Shown here one piece after another: positions 1-5,663 of a stretch of DNA of 14,456 nucleotides. Source of the DNA: Candidatus Omnitrophota bacterium (GTDB lineage Bacteria; Omnitrophota; Koll11; VGKN01). The stretch is taken from contig VGKN01000013.1 in the NCBI GenBank assembly GCA_016867055.1, forward strand, positions 1 to 14,456, written 5' to 3'. The notes under the pieces were generated by a model, which ran no database searches, had not been told where the DNA came from, and saw nothing but the letters and a program-made list of their open reading frames with translations. Position 1 is the first letter of the stretch. Each line of letters opens with the position of its first letter. A program made the translations under genes and the position numbers.

Positions 1-55
1 AATTCAACCAACATACTTATAGTCACTTCGTTCCATAAGTCTGGATTTCATTTGA
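1..55 (-). repeat. Degenerate half copy of the intercistronic hairpin element
   Basis: On the minus strand this stretch aligns with one hairpin unit of the elements at 4803-5045, 10616-10795 and 11331-11562. It has a TCAAATGA-like flank, then ACTTATG, GA, a seven-base loop, GA, and a returning ATAAGT arm. The arms are at 15-20 and 35-40 on the plus strand. One extra base sits before the returning arm. The outer flank is eroded and the partner flank runs to the window edge, so the full extent is unknown. It overlaps the 3' end of the precorrin-2 dehydrogenase gene and encodes its last residues. Seen directly: the hairpin and the similarity. Inferred: insertion into that gene. Confidence 0.6.
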
Positions 56-526
56 TTTGCTTATATTAAACCAATTTTCCTTTATCCTATCCCTTAGTCT
101 CTTCGCCAGAGCCGGTGACATAGCCGAGGTTGAAACCGCCACAGTTATATTCCTCCTTTTGTATATAGCAGGCATAATAAAGGTAGAATAGTTCTTAGAG
201 TCTACCGCGTTTACAAATGCGCCCTTAGCTTTGGCATCTTTTGAAATCCTGCGGTTTAGTGCTTTAGAGGAGGTAGCGGCAAACACGATATCCCCTTTTT
301 TTATAAAACCCTTTTTATAATATGCCCTTCTAAAATCAATTAATCTTTTCCTGGCTAATCTTTTTAAAGTCGCTGTAATTTCAGGGCTAATCAGGGTTAT
401 TGGAACTTTGAATTTAAGTAGTCTTTTTATCTTTTCCTGGGCAACCGAACCACCGCCTATGACAAGGCATCTTTTTTTTGTTACATTAAGGCTTATGGGC
501 AAAAAAATAAAAAACTTCTGGCGCAT
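23..526 (-). CDS. Precorrin-2 dehydrogenase / sirohydrochlorin ferrochelatase-like protein, shortened C-terminus
   Basis: This is a Met8/CysG N-terminal family protein. The family oxidises precorrin-2 to sirohydrochlorin with NAD+ and often inserts iron, giving siroheme (or feeding alternative heme pathways) in the cytosol. A Rossmann fold opens the protein, with the nucleotide-binding GGGSVA at residues 24-29. A TSAMSPALAKRLR motif typical of the family lies at about 133-145. At 167 residues it is shorter than the usual ~200. The last ten or so residues and the TGA stop come from the hairpin element at 1-55, so the C-terminal domain looks cut. The ATG start agrees with the family N-terminus; no Shine-Dalgarno is visible, and a promoter lies immediately upstream. 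It is separated from the rest of the cluster by a terminator, so it is probably its own unit continuing off the window. Whether ferrochelatase activity survives is unknown. Confidence 0.85.
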   Translation of the reverse strand: MRQKFFIFLPISLNVTKKRCLVIGGGSVAQEKIKRLLKFKVPITLISPEITATLKRLARKRLIDFRRAYYKKGFIKKGDIVFAATSSKALNRRISKDAKAKGAFVNAVDSKNYSTFIMPAIYKRRNITVAVSTSAMSPALAKRLRDRIKENWFNISKSNEIQTYGTK

Positions 527-533
527 TTAATGA

Positions 534-561
534 ATTATACTATTACATGCTTAAAAAACAA
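534..561 (-). promoter_or_regulatory. Predicted sigma70 promoter for the precorrin-2 dehydrogenase gene
   Basis: On the minus strand a perfect TATAAT (-10, plus positions 534-539) is preceded by TTGTTT (-35, 556-561) with a 16-bp spacer. The -10 lies only seven bases from the ATG at 526, so transcription would begin at or very near the start codon, giving a leaderless or nearly leaderless mRNA. This agrees with the absence of a Shine-Dalgarno. The -35 is only moderately good. Confidence 0.5.
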
Positions 562-701
562 TCAATTTCTCCTACTTTCGAGCCAGAGTTTGTTTGAAAT
601 TGATACTGAGCGTTTATTGTTCATCAGTATCCTGCCCCTCGCTCTGCTCAGGATGATGAGTATAAGCAAACCCATAATGTGGTTTTTGGCTGCGAATGTA
701 C
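562..701. other. Intergenic region with two small hairpins, no convincing gene
   Basis: Between the promoter of the precorrin-2 dehydrogenase gene and the terminator I see no credible coding region. Two overlapping potential hairpins are present: ATACTGA (603-609) with TCAGTAT (624-630), and ATCCTG (629-634) with CAGGAT (649-654). They are mutually exclusive at their edges. Short open frames on both strands here lack ribosome binding sites and recognisable protein features. Confidence 0.4.
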
Positions 702-743
702 AAAAAATACCGCTGGTTAAAAAACAACCAGCGAATTTTTTAG
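702..743. terminator. Bidirectional rho-independent terminator
   Basis: CGCTGGTT (711-718) pairs perfectly with AACCAGCG (726-733) around a seven-base loop. On the minus strand the stem is followed by GTATTTTTT, and on the plus strand by AATTTTTT, so it can end transcripts from either side. It closes the long minus-strand cluster that ends with the MFS gene and insulates the precorrin-2 dehydrogenase gene. Confidence 0.85.
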
Positions 744-765
744 GCAAAACCGGCGGGTGGAATCA

Positions 766-831
766 AACCCATCCCTTAAAGGTTTAGTCCCTTCCTTAAC
801 AAGGTGCTAGGAAGGACTACCCTGCTGGGTT
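766..831. other. Structured 3' untranslated segment of unknown function
   Basis: Between the MFS stop codon and the terminator lies a strong hairpin. Arms 785-796 and 809-819 give 11 pairs with one bulged C around a 12-base loop. It is enclosed by AACCC (766-770) pairing with GGGTT (827-831). On the minus strand the neighbouring sequence resembles a tRNA T-arm (GGTTTGATTCC), but no matching acceptor, D-arm or anticodon arm can be built. It could be a degraded tRNA or simply 3' UTR structure. Confidence 0.3.
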
Positions 832-839
832 AGGATGGT

Positions 840-2024
840 CTATCCTTGAGTATTAGAGGCGGGTCTTAAGATAACCCAGAGGAGGGCGCTGAATAATGAA
901 ATGAAAGAACAAAATAAGAAGGCATATTTCAGGCCGATGTACTGCCAGACAAACCCCATTATAATACTTGCCAAAAATACAGCAAAGGACTGCAGGGTGT
1001 AGAATATACCGTATGCACTTCCTCGGATATGAGACGGGACTATCTGGGCTACATACGCCCTCAAAAGACCATCCGTCATTCCATAATAAATTCCGTATAC
1101 GCCAAAAAGCAACCAAAGATAAAGAGATTTATTAATTAGGGCAAATCCTGAATAAACAACCGAATATACAATAAAACCCAGGATTATAAGCGGTTTTCTC
1201 CCTAATCTATCAGAGATAATTCCACTTGGGATACAGGTTATTGAATACACACTGTTAAACAAAAGCCAGAGTGCAGGTATCAAAATCTTAGGTATTCCTA
1301 AGGTTTCTGCCCTTAGTATCAGAAACGCATCGCTTGAATTTCCGAGCATAAAAATAAAACTAACCAGTAAAAAAATCCTGAATTCGCTGTTTAAGTCTTT
1401 AAAACTAAACAAGACCTTCTTTTCTTGGGCCACCCTTATATAAGATTTTTTTTCTATGACAAATAATATAATTATTATTGCTAAAAAGGCGGGTAGGGCT
1501 GAAAACAAAAAAATAGCCCTTAAATTATCCTTAAAAAATTGGAGTAATAAAACACAAAGAAGTGGCCCGATAACAGCCCCTAATGTATCCATAGCCCTGT
1601 GAAATCCAAATGCCTTGCCAAGTGTGTCTTTAGAAACAGAATCCGCTATAAGGGCATCTCTGGGAGATGTGCGGATGCCTTTGCCAAGCCTGTCGGAAAA
1701 TCTTATAAATAAAGCAGAATATCCGGATTTTGAAATGGCGAAGAAGGGTTTGGAGATTGCTGAAAGGAAATAGCCCAAAAGTACGAGGGGCTTTCGTTTT
1801 TTTAACTTATCAGAGATAAATCCGGAAAGGAACTTGAAAATGCCTGCGGTTGACTCTGCAACTGCCTCTATCAGGCCTATAAATGCCTTATTTAAACCGA
1901 GCGTGGTTGATAAAAATATCGGCAGTATAGGGTATATCATCTCAGAGGAAATATCTGTAAGCAGGCTGACAACGCCCAAAAAAAAGACGTTCTTATTTAA
2001 TTTAGGGGGATTGGCTGGTTTCAA
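840..2024 (-). CDS. Major facilitator superfamily transporter
   Basis: A 394-residue inner-membrane protein of the expected MFS size, with about twelve hydrophobic segments. The canonical loop 2-3 motif is at about 68-80 (GFISDKLKKRKPL), and a second-half equivalent (SDRLGRKPL) lies after the central loop. A loop with GKGIRTSPRD follows segment 4. It resembles the drug/small-molecule efflux type of MFS protein, but the substrate cannot be read from sequence. The start is a TTG that overlaps the TGA of the preceding ferritin-fold gene (TTGA) with no separate Shine-Dalgarno, which suggests translational coupling. It is the last gene before the terminator at 702-743. Alternative starts further in would delete the first membrane segment, so TTG is preferred. 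Confidence 0.85.
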   Translation of the reverse strand: MKPANPPKLNKNVFFLGVVSLLTDISSEMIYPILPIFLSTTLGLNKAFIGLIEAVAESTAGIFKFLSGFISDKLKKRKPLVLLGYFLSAISKPFFAISKSGYSALFIRFSDRLGKGIRTSPRDALIADSVSKDTLGKAFGFHRAMDTLGAVIGPLLCVLLLQFFKDNLRAIFLFSALPAFLAIIIILFVIEKKSYIRVAQEKKVLFSFKDLNSEFRIFLLVSFIFMLGNSSDAFLILRAETLGIPKILIPALWLLFNSVYSITCIPSGIISDRLGRKPLIILGFIVYSVVYSGFALINKSLYLWLLFGVYGIYYGMTDGLLRAYVAQIVPSHIRGSAYGIFYTLQSFAVFLASIIMGFVWQYIGLKYAFLFCSFISLFSALLWVILRPASNTQG

Positions 2025-2506
2025 CTTGAGGAAACGCCGTACTTTATCTGGAGGAGTTTAAGGAGATGATTTTTCTCTTGCTTAATTATTTCTTCAATGG
2101 CGGTTAATTCATTCTTAAGAACCATTTCCTTTAATCCTTCATAAAATATTATAGAACCCTTTTCAATATCTATGCCAAAGTCAATTACCTCTTTGGCGTT
2201 CTTGAAGGATTGGGTAAGCTTTAGAGGGTCTTTAGGGGTTGTAAATACGTTATCATCTGCCAATGCCTTTAAATATAACTGGTATTCGCCAGGATATGCC
2301 TCTGTCATCTCGTATTCTGGCAGATTGTCCAGTATTTTTTTAAAGGTCTCTAAATGAGTTTTTTCCTCGGATGATAAAAACAGGGCGGGCTCTTTCAACT
2401 CATAAAATCTGGACTCATTTGCCACTGTTTTATAGAATTTATATCCATTTTCTTCTATTAGAATAGCTGTTCTTACAACCTCTGACGCCTTGAATAAGTT
2501 CGCCAC
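2021..2506 (-). CDS. Rubrerythrin/ferritin-like diiron protein (first of a pair)
   Basis: 161 residues forming a four-helix ferritin-like domain without a rubredoxin domain. The diiron ligand pattern is intact: Glu18/19 in helix 1, E48-x-x-H51 in helix 2, Glu115 in helix 3, E144-x-x-H147 in helix 4. Relatives (COG1633-type) are thought to act in peroxide or oxygen detoxification, iron handling or diiron-carboxylate chemistry in the cytosol, but this small type is poorly characterised. The start is GTG at 2506, fixed by an AGGAGG seven bases upstream (2514-2519). It sits 29 bp after a second protein of the same fold and overlaps the MFS start. The pair is divergent in sequence, so an old duplication or a heteromer is possible. 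Confidence 0.85.
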   Translation of the reverse strand: MANLFKASEVVRTAILIEENGYKFYKTVANESRFYELKEPALFLSSEEKTHLETFKKILDNLPEYEMTEAYPGEYQLYLKALADDNVFTTPKDPLKLTQSFKNAKEVIDFGIDIEKGSIIFYEGLKEMVLKNELTAIEEIIKQEKNHLLKLLQIKYGVSSS

Positions 2507-2535
2507 AATAATACCTCCTGTTTTAAACAGTGATA

Positions 2536-3024
2536 TTAACTTCTCTTCAAATACCGTAGGCGCTGGTTAAGCCTTATAAGGTGTTTTTTCTCTTCCCTCA
2601 GAATGGTTGTAAACGCCTTCCTGCCTTTTGGATTTTCGCTGTTTTTAGCTGCCTCTGTGTAAAAAAGTATGGATTCCTTTTCAGCCTGTATGCCGATTAA
2701 AATTGCGTTTATAACTGAAAGTTTCTTAAGGAAACTCTTCGTAATCTTCTCTATGTCAAATATCCTTGTGGATACCAGCGCCCTTAGATAATCAGACACC
2801 TCCTCATCCACATCAGGAATTCTTAAAAAAGAATCTTTCAGACTGTCGTGAAGGTCCTTAAAAAGTTTGTAATGTTCTTTCTCGTCCTCAAGGAGTCCTA
2901 AAAATACATCTCTTGTCTTAAAATCCACTGTTGATGAGGCTACCTTGGTATAAAAGTCTATTCCATCCTTCTCCAGATTAATTGCCACCTTTAACGCCTC
3001 ATCGTCCGAAAGATACTTAATCAT
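2536..3024 (-). CDS. Rubrerythrin/ferritin-like diiron protein (second of a pair)
   Basis: A four-helix ferritin-like protein of 162 residues if started at ATG 3024. That start is chosen because the iscU-like stop lies one base upstream and a GAGGA-type Shine-Dalgarno lies within the end of that gene. A start at 3066 or 3060 would overlap the upstream gene by about 40 bases. Ligand motifs are present in order: Glu in an INLEKDGIDFY helix, EKEH in helix 2, Glu in a QAEKESILFY helix, and EKKH in helix 4. No rubredoxin-type Cys pairs. The likely role is protective oxidase or iron chemistry beside the Fe-S scaffold gene. The substrate is unknown. Confidence 0.85.
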   Translation of the reverse strand: MIKYLSDDEALKVAINLEKDGIDFYTKVASSTVDFKTRDVFLGLLEDEKEHYKLFKDLHDSLKDSFLRIPDVDEEVSDYLRALVSTRIFDIEKITKSFLKKLSVINAILIGIQAEKESILFYTEAAKNSENPKGRKAFTTILREEKKHLIRLNQRLRYLKRS

Positions 3025-3025
3025 A

Positions 3026-3475
3026 TTATCTATCTTCCTCTTTACTCTGTTGGGACTCATGAGCATGCAAAGAACCTATCACTTTTATTGGAGAAGGGAT
3101 GCCTTTTCTTTTATAATAATCATCTATTGCCGAGCGAAGCGCCTCTTCAGCAAGGACTGAGCAATGCATCTTTATCTTGGGAAGTCCTCCTAACGCCTCA
3201 GCAACCGCCTGATTTGAAATTTTAAGCGCCTCTTCAATGTTCTTTCCCTTGACCATCTCGGTTACCACAGAACTGGTCGCTATCGCTGCGCCGCAGCCAA
3301 AGGTCTTAAACTTGGCATTTGTAATTATGCCTTTTTTATTTACTTTAATATATAACCTCATTATGTCTCCGCAGATCGGGTTTCCGACATTTCCTATCCC
3401 GTCTGCATCCTTTATCTCGCCTACATTCTTTGGATGGGCAAAATAGTTCATAACCTTTGAACTATACTGTTCCAT
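3026..3475 (-). CDS. iscU: IscU/NifU N-terminal-type Fe-S cluster scaffold
   Basis: 149 residues, the normal IscU length plus a polar tail. Scaffold proteins of this family assemble [2Fe-2S] and [4Fe-4S] clusters from sulfide and iron in the cytosol. The three cluster cysteines are in place: Cys35 in GNPICGD (with Asp37), Cys61 in TFGCGAA, Cys105 in KMHCS. The ATG at 3475 is chosen because GGAGGG (3483-3488) lies seven bases ahead; a further-upstream TTG would overlap that site. No cysteine desulfurase, HscA/B or ferredoxin gene is present in the window, which is unusual for an isc operon; the sulfur donor must be encoded elsewhere. The neighbours, ferritin-fold proteins and an Fe-S flavoprotein, fit an iron/redox role. 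IscU versus NifU naming is not certain. Confidence 0.9.
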   Translation of the reverse strand: MEQYSSKVMNYFAHPKNVGEIKDADGIGNVGNPICGDIMRLYIKVNKKGIITNAKFKTFGCGAAIATSSVVTEMVKGKNIEEALKISNQAVAEALGGLPKIKMHCSVLAEEALRSAIDDYYKRKGIPSPIKVIGSLHAHESQQSKEEDR

Positions 3476-3482
3476 AAAAATT

Positions 3483-3488
3483 CCCTCC
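3483..3488 (-). promoter_or_regulatory. Shine-Dalgarno deciding the iscU start
   Basis: GGAGGG on the minus strand, seven bases before ATG 3475. It rules out the TTG at 3490, which lies upstream of it in the same frame. Confidence 0.8.
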
Positions 3489-3504
3489 AAAAACTATAAC
3501 AAAC

Positions 3505-4032
3505 TTAATATTGAATTTCTTTTAATCTTTTAATTATTTTCCTCAGAAAAGCAGGCAGGTCATCTGGTTTTCTTGAGGTAATAAGGTTATTGTCCACCGC
3601 CACTTCTTTATCAACAAACTTGGCACCTGCATTTACTATATCATCTTTTATAGCATCAAAACTGGTAACGGTCCTGCCTTTTAATATACCTGCTGATACC
3701 AAGACAGAACCTCCATGGCAGATAGATGCCACTACGCCTCCCTTTTCAAAAATATCCCTTACGAAACTATTCACCCTTGGAAAACGCCTCAGTTTATCAG
3801 GCGCCCAACCACCCGGAATAACCACACAATCAAAATCTCTCGCAGAAACCTTATCAATAGTGGTGTCTATTTCTATTGGATAGCCATATTTACCTTTGTA
3901 GAATTTCTGGGTTGTGCCCACTGTCATTACCTTAAAAGACTCCTCTTTTAATCTTAACAAAGGATACCAAACCTCAAGATCTTGATATGCCTCTTCAATC
4001 AAAATGGCAACGTGAACTTTCCTTTTTCTCAT
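3505..4032 (-). CDS. DJ-1/PfpI family protein
   Basis: 175 residues covering the whole single-domain PfpI/DJ-1 fold (class I glutamine amidotransferase-like). The nucleophile elbow is VASICHGG, with Cys105 followed by His106. A conserved Glu is at about 20 (DLE) and the oxyanion-side loop is VIPGGWAPDKLRR at about 71-83. Members are annotated as proteases, but many act as deglycases, glyoxalases or general stress proteins, so the reaction here is open. The ATG at 4032 is preferred over the upstream TTG at 4044, because the GGAGG Shine-Dalgarno (4038-4042) lies between them with about five bases of spacing. It is placed between the Fe-S flavoprotein and iscU genes, consistent with a stress/redox operon. 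Confidence 0.88.
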   Translation of the reverse strand: MRKRKVHVAILIEEAYQDLEVWYPLLRLKEESFKVMTVGTTQKFYKGKYGYPIEIDTTIDKVSARDFDCVVIPGGWAPDKLRRFPRVNSFVRDIFEKGGVVASICHGGSVLVSAGILKGRTVTSFDAIKDDIVNAGAKFVDKEVAVDNNLITSRKPDDLPAFLRKIIKRLKEIQY

Positions 4033-4091
4033 AAAATCCTCCAATTATACTACTGAGAGTCTTTTAACTAAGGATGCCTTTTATGATTATG

Positions 4092-4685
4092 TTAAGAGGT
4101 TTTTCCATATCTTCTATCCTCTATTATCCTGGCAACCTCTTCTATTGTATTTTTAATAGTTTTTTTGTTTTTCATTATAGCACCCTTTTCATCTATACCA
4201 TCTAAAAATATGCCTTTTTCATATTTTATATTATGCACATCAAAAAATGCCCTTATAGGCTTCTCAACACATCTAAAAATTTCTTTTCCTTTACCACCCC
4301 TTATGGATATAAATATTCCCTTTTTTGTTTTTGATGGTCCAATTGTCTTTTTTAAAATGTATTTTTCAATCCACTTAGGCTGGGAGCGATCAACAAGGAT
4401 TTTTGTTTGAGCACTAACGCCTAAAAAGAATACCGGAGAACCAAGAATGATAACGTCTGAGTCTTCTATCTTTTTAAAAACTTTCTCTATGTCATCCTTT
4501 ATAACACATCTTGCACTGTTATAACAGCCATTACAGGAATTGCATGGCGCTATATCCAAATCCCTTAATTTAATTAACTGTGTCTTCCTTCTTGCGTTAT
4601 TTAGATGAGAAAGAACCTTTCTTAATAAAACCTCGTTATTTCCACCAATGCGTGGGCTACCTAATATACCCAGTATCTTTATCAT
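4092..4685 (-). CDS. Iron-sulfur flavoprotein, NADPH-dependent FMN reductase fold
   Basis: 197 residues with a flavodoxin-like fold. The FMN-phosphate loop is at about 9-19 (GSPRIGGNNEV), and a second flavin loop contains GSPVFF. A compact cluster motif C48-x2-C51-x2-C54-x5-C60 matches the arrangement known from Methanosarcina iron-sulfur flavoprotein, which binds a [4Fe-4S] cluster beside FMN. That family transfers electrons from ferredoxin and has been linked to reduction of O2, H2O2 or other acceptors. The role here is inferred to be electron transfer from POR-reduced ferredoxin or detoxification. The start is ATG at 4685; upstream only a weak GGA is visible. It directly follows the tiny Cys/Lys peptide gene. 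Confidence 0.88.
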   Translation of the reverse strand: MIKILGILGSPRIGGNNEVLLRKVLSHLNNARRKTQLIKLRDLDIAPCNSCNGCYNSARCVIKDDIEKVFKKIEDSDVIILGSPVFFLGVSAQTKILVDRSQPKWIEKYILKKTIGPSKTKKGIFISIRGGKGKEIFRCVEKPIRAFFDVHNIKYEKGIFLDGIDEKGAIMKNKKTIKNTIEEVARIIEDRRYGKTS

Positions 4686-4731
4686 AGCATAGGTCCAATG
4701 GAAGAATTAATCCTTCCCTAATTTTAAATTA

Positions 4732-4788
4732 CTATTTCTTCTTTTTTGATTTTTTCTTTGGCTTTGGAGAGCAAGTCCCGCAACCCAT
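4732..4788 (-). CDS. 18-residue Cys/Lys peptide (MGCGTCSPKPKKKSKKKK)
   Basis: A very short open frame with a strong GGGAGG Shine-Dalgarno (4797-4802) and ATG at 4788, ending in TAG. The product has an N-terminal CGTC (two cysteines spaced as in thioredoxin or metal-binding sites) followed by a basic tail in which nine of the last ten residues are Lys or Ser. I do not recognise a family. The ribosome site is better than that of several larger genes here and directly abuts the intercistronic element at 4803-5045. It is followed 46 bp later by the Fe-S flavoprotein gene. Possible roles (inference only): a metal or persulfide carrier, an acidic-partner or nucleic-acid binding peptide, or a leader peptide whose translation affects the downstream gene. 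It could also be a chance frame. Confidence 0.55.
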   Translation of the reverse strand: MGCGTCSPKPKKKSKKKK

Positions 4789-4802
4789 TTTATCCACCTC
4801 CC

Positions 4803-5045
4803 TTTAATGAGCACACGACTTATGGAAAGAAGTGACATAAGTCGTCCTTCGTTAGCATCGCTTCTCTGTTTGTGCGAATTAAACCCTTGACATTTTCGCT
4901 ATAGATGCAACTTTTCTAAAGCAAAGGCAAAATGTCAAGGGTCAAATTCAGACAGACAACTTACGTTTCCACCAAAAATCTTGGCGGATCCGCCAGCGCT
5001 TTGTGGCGGATACTATCGTTCCGTAAGTTGTGTCTTCATTTGACC
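4803..5045. repeat. Intercistronic hairpin element, copy 1
   Basis: Reading the plus strand. Left unit: outer stem TTTAAT (4803-4808)/ATTAAA (4878-4883), a GA/GA mismatch (4809-4810, 4876-4877), GCACA/TGTGC (4811-4815/4871-4875), then hairpin CGACTTATG/CATAAGTCG (4816-4824/4836-4844) with a second GA/GA in its loop. Central hairpin: a 13-bp stem CCCTTGACATTTT (4884-4896) with 4929-4941. Right unit, inverted: GGTCAAAT/ATTTGACC (4940-4947/5038-5045), a TC/TC mismatch, AGACA/TGTCT, CAACTTACG/CGTAAGTTG (4957-4965/5022-5030), enclosing an ATCCGCCA/TGGCGGAT hairpin. It starts seven bases after the tlpA stop and ends at the Shine-Dalgarno of the 18-residue peptide. Confidence 0.9.
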
Positions 5046-5051
5046 TATTTT

Positions 5052-5558
5052 TTATTTTACATCAATTTCTTTTATCAGCTTATCAATTAATTTTTTACTC
5101 GGCATTGGATTTGCATTATACTGAATAATGCCATTTTTATCTATCAAAACATTTGTAGGTATGCCGACTACATTGTAGTCCTTACTCACAGAGCCATCGG
5201 CATCTATTACAATGGTATAATCTATGCCCTGCTTTTTTGCAAAATCAGATACCAGGGCAGGATTTTCTCTTATATCCACCGCTATTATCTCAAGACCCTT
5301 ATCTTTATATTCCGAGTTTATCCTTTTAAGCTCTGGTATTTCCTGAACGCAGTAAGGACACCAGGTAGCCCAGAAAACCAAAAGCACCGCCTTATTGTTT
5401 CCAAACTCTTTTAAACTAACCGGTTTTTCGTTTAAATCATTCAGGCTAAATTCAGGTGCTTTAGAGCCAACTGTTGCACCAGCTGAAAAAGATATATCGG
5501 TAAAAGTAAATAATGTTAGAGTTATTGCCAAAAAAGTGAATAATATTTTTTTTGCCAT
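5052..5558 (-). CDS. Secreted TlpA/ResA-like thioredoxin-fold protein
   Basis: 168 residues. An N-terminal signal sequence (residues 1-26, KK then a long hydrophobic stretch, likely cleaved after FSA) sends it out of the cytosol. The mature part is an AhpC/TSA-Redoxin thioredoxin fold with FWATWCPYC (active-site Cys67 and Cys70) and a late GIPT cis-proline loop. TlpA/ResA-type proteins reduce extracytoplasmic disulfides, often in apocytochrome c or other thiol proteins, and receive electrons from CcdA/DsbD membrane carriers. The gene immediately after ccdA matches that partnership. Start ATG 5558 has GGAGAGG just upstream. Its stop is followed after seven bases by element copy 1. Whether it serves cytochrome maturation is unknown: no cytochrome gene is in the window. 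Confidence 0.9.
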   Translation of the reverse strand: MAKKILFTFLAITLTLFTFTDISFSAGATVGSKAPEFSLNDLNEKPVSLKEFGNNKAVLLVFWATWCPYCVQEIPELKRINSEYKDKGLEIIAVDIRENPALVSDFAKKQGIDYTIVIDADGSVSKDYNVVGIPTNVLIDKNGIIQYNANPMPSKKLIDKLIKEIDVK

Positions 5559-5582
5559 ATCCTCTCCTTTTTCTTAAGTTAC

Positions 5583-5663
5583 TTGAGTAATTTGAGTTCA
5601 TTGAGTTGTTCAATCAGTTAATAGCTTAACCCAATAAACTCTATTAACCCTATGAACTAATTT
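5583..5663. repeat. Array of 9-bp units with inverted halves
   Basis: The ccdA-tlpA gap can be cut into nine 9-bp units in one unbroken register. Units 1-3 are TTGAGTAAT, TTGAGTTCA, TTGAGTTGT. Units 4-5 are transitional. Units 6-8 are AACCCAATA, AACTCTATT, AACCCTATG, and a partial unit overlaps the ccdA stop. Read on the opposite strand the second group becomes NATNGRGTT, close to the first group, so the array is two short tandem runs facing each other around 5610-5627. Function unknown. Confidence 0.6.

Noticed and set aside
530..787. Plus-strand 85-codon open frame
   Set aside because: It runs through the promoter, hairpins and terminator, has no ribosome site and no protein-like features.
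744..840. tRNA gene
   Set aside because: Only a T-arm-like sequence is present; acceptor, D and anticodon arms cannot be formed and no CCA end exists.
4884..4941. TTGACA within the central hairpins as promoter -35 boxes
   Set aside because: The motif occurs on both strands because of the palindrome, but no TATAAT-like -10 lies at 16-18 bp in any copy.
4803..5045. Complete insertion sequence
   Set aside because: No transposase frame lies in or next to any copy; target duplications could not be identified, so at most these are non-autonomous elements.
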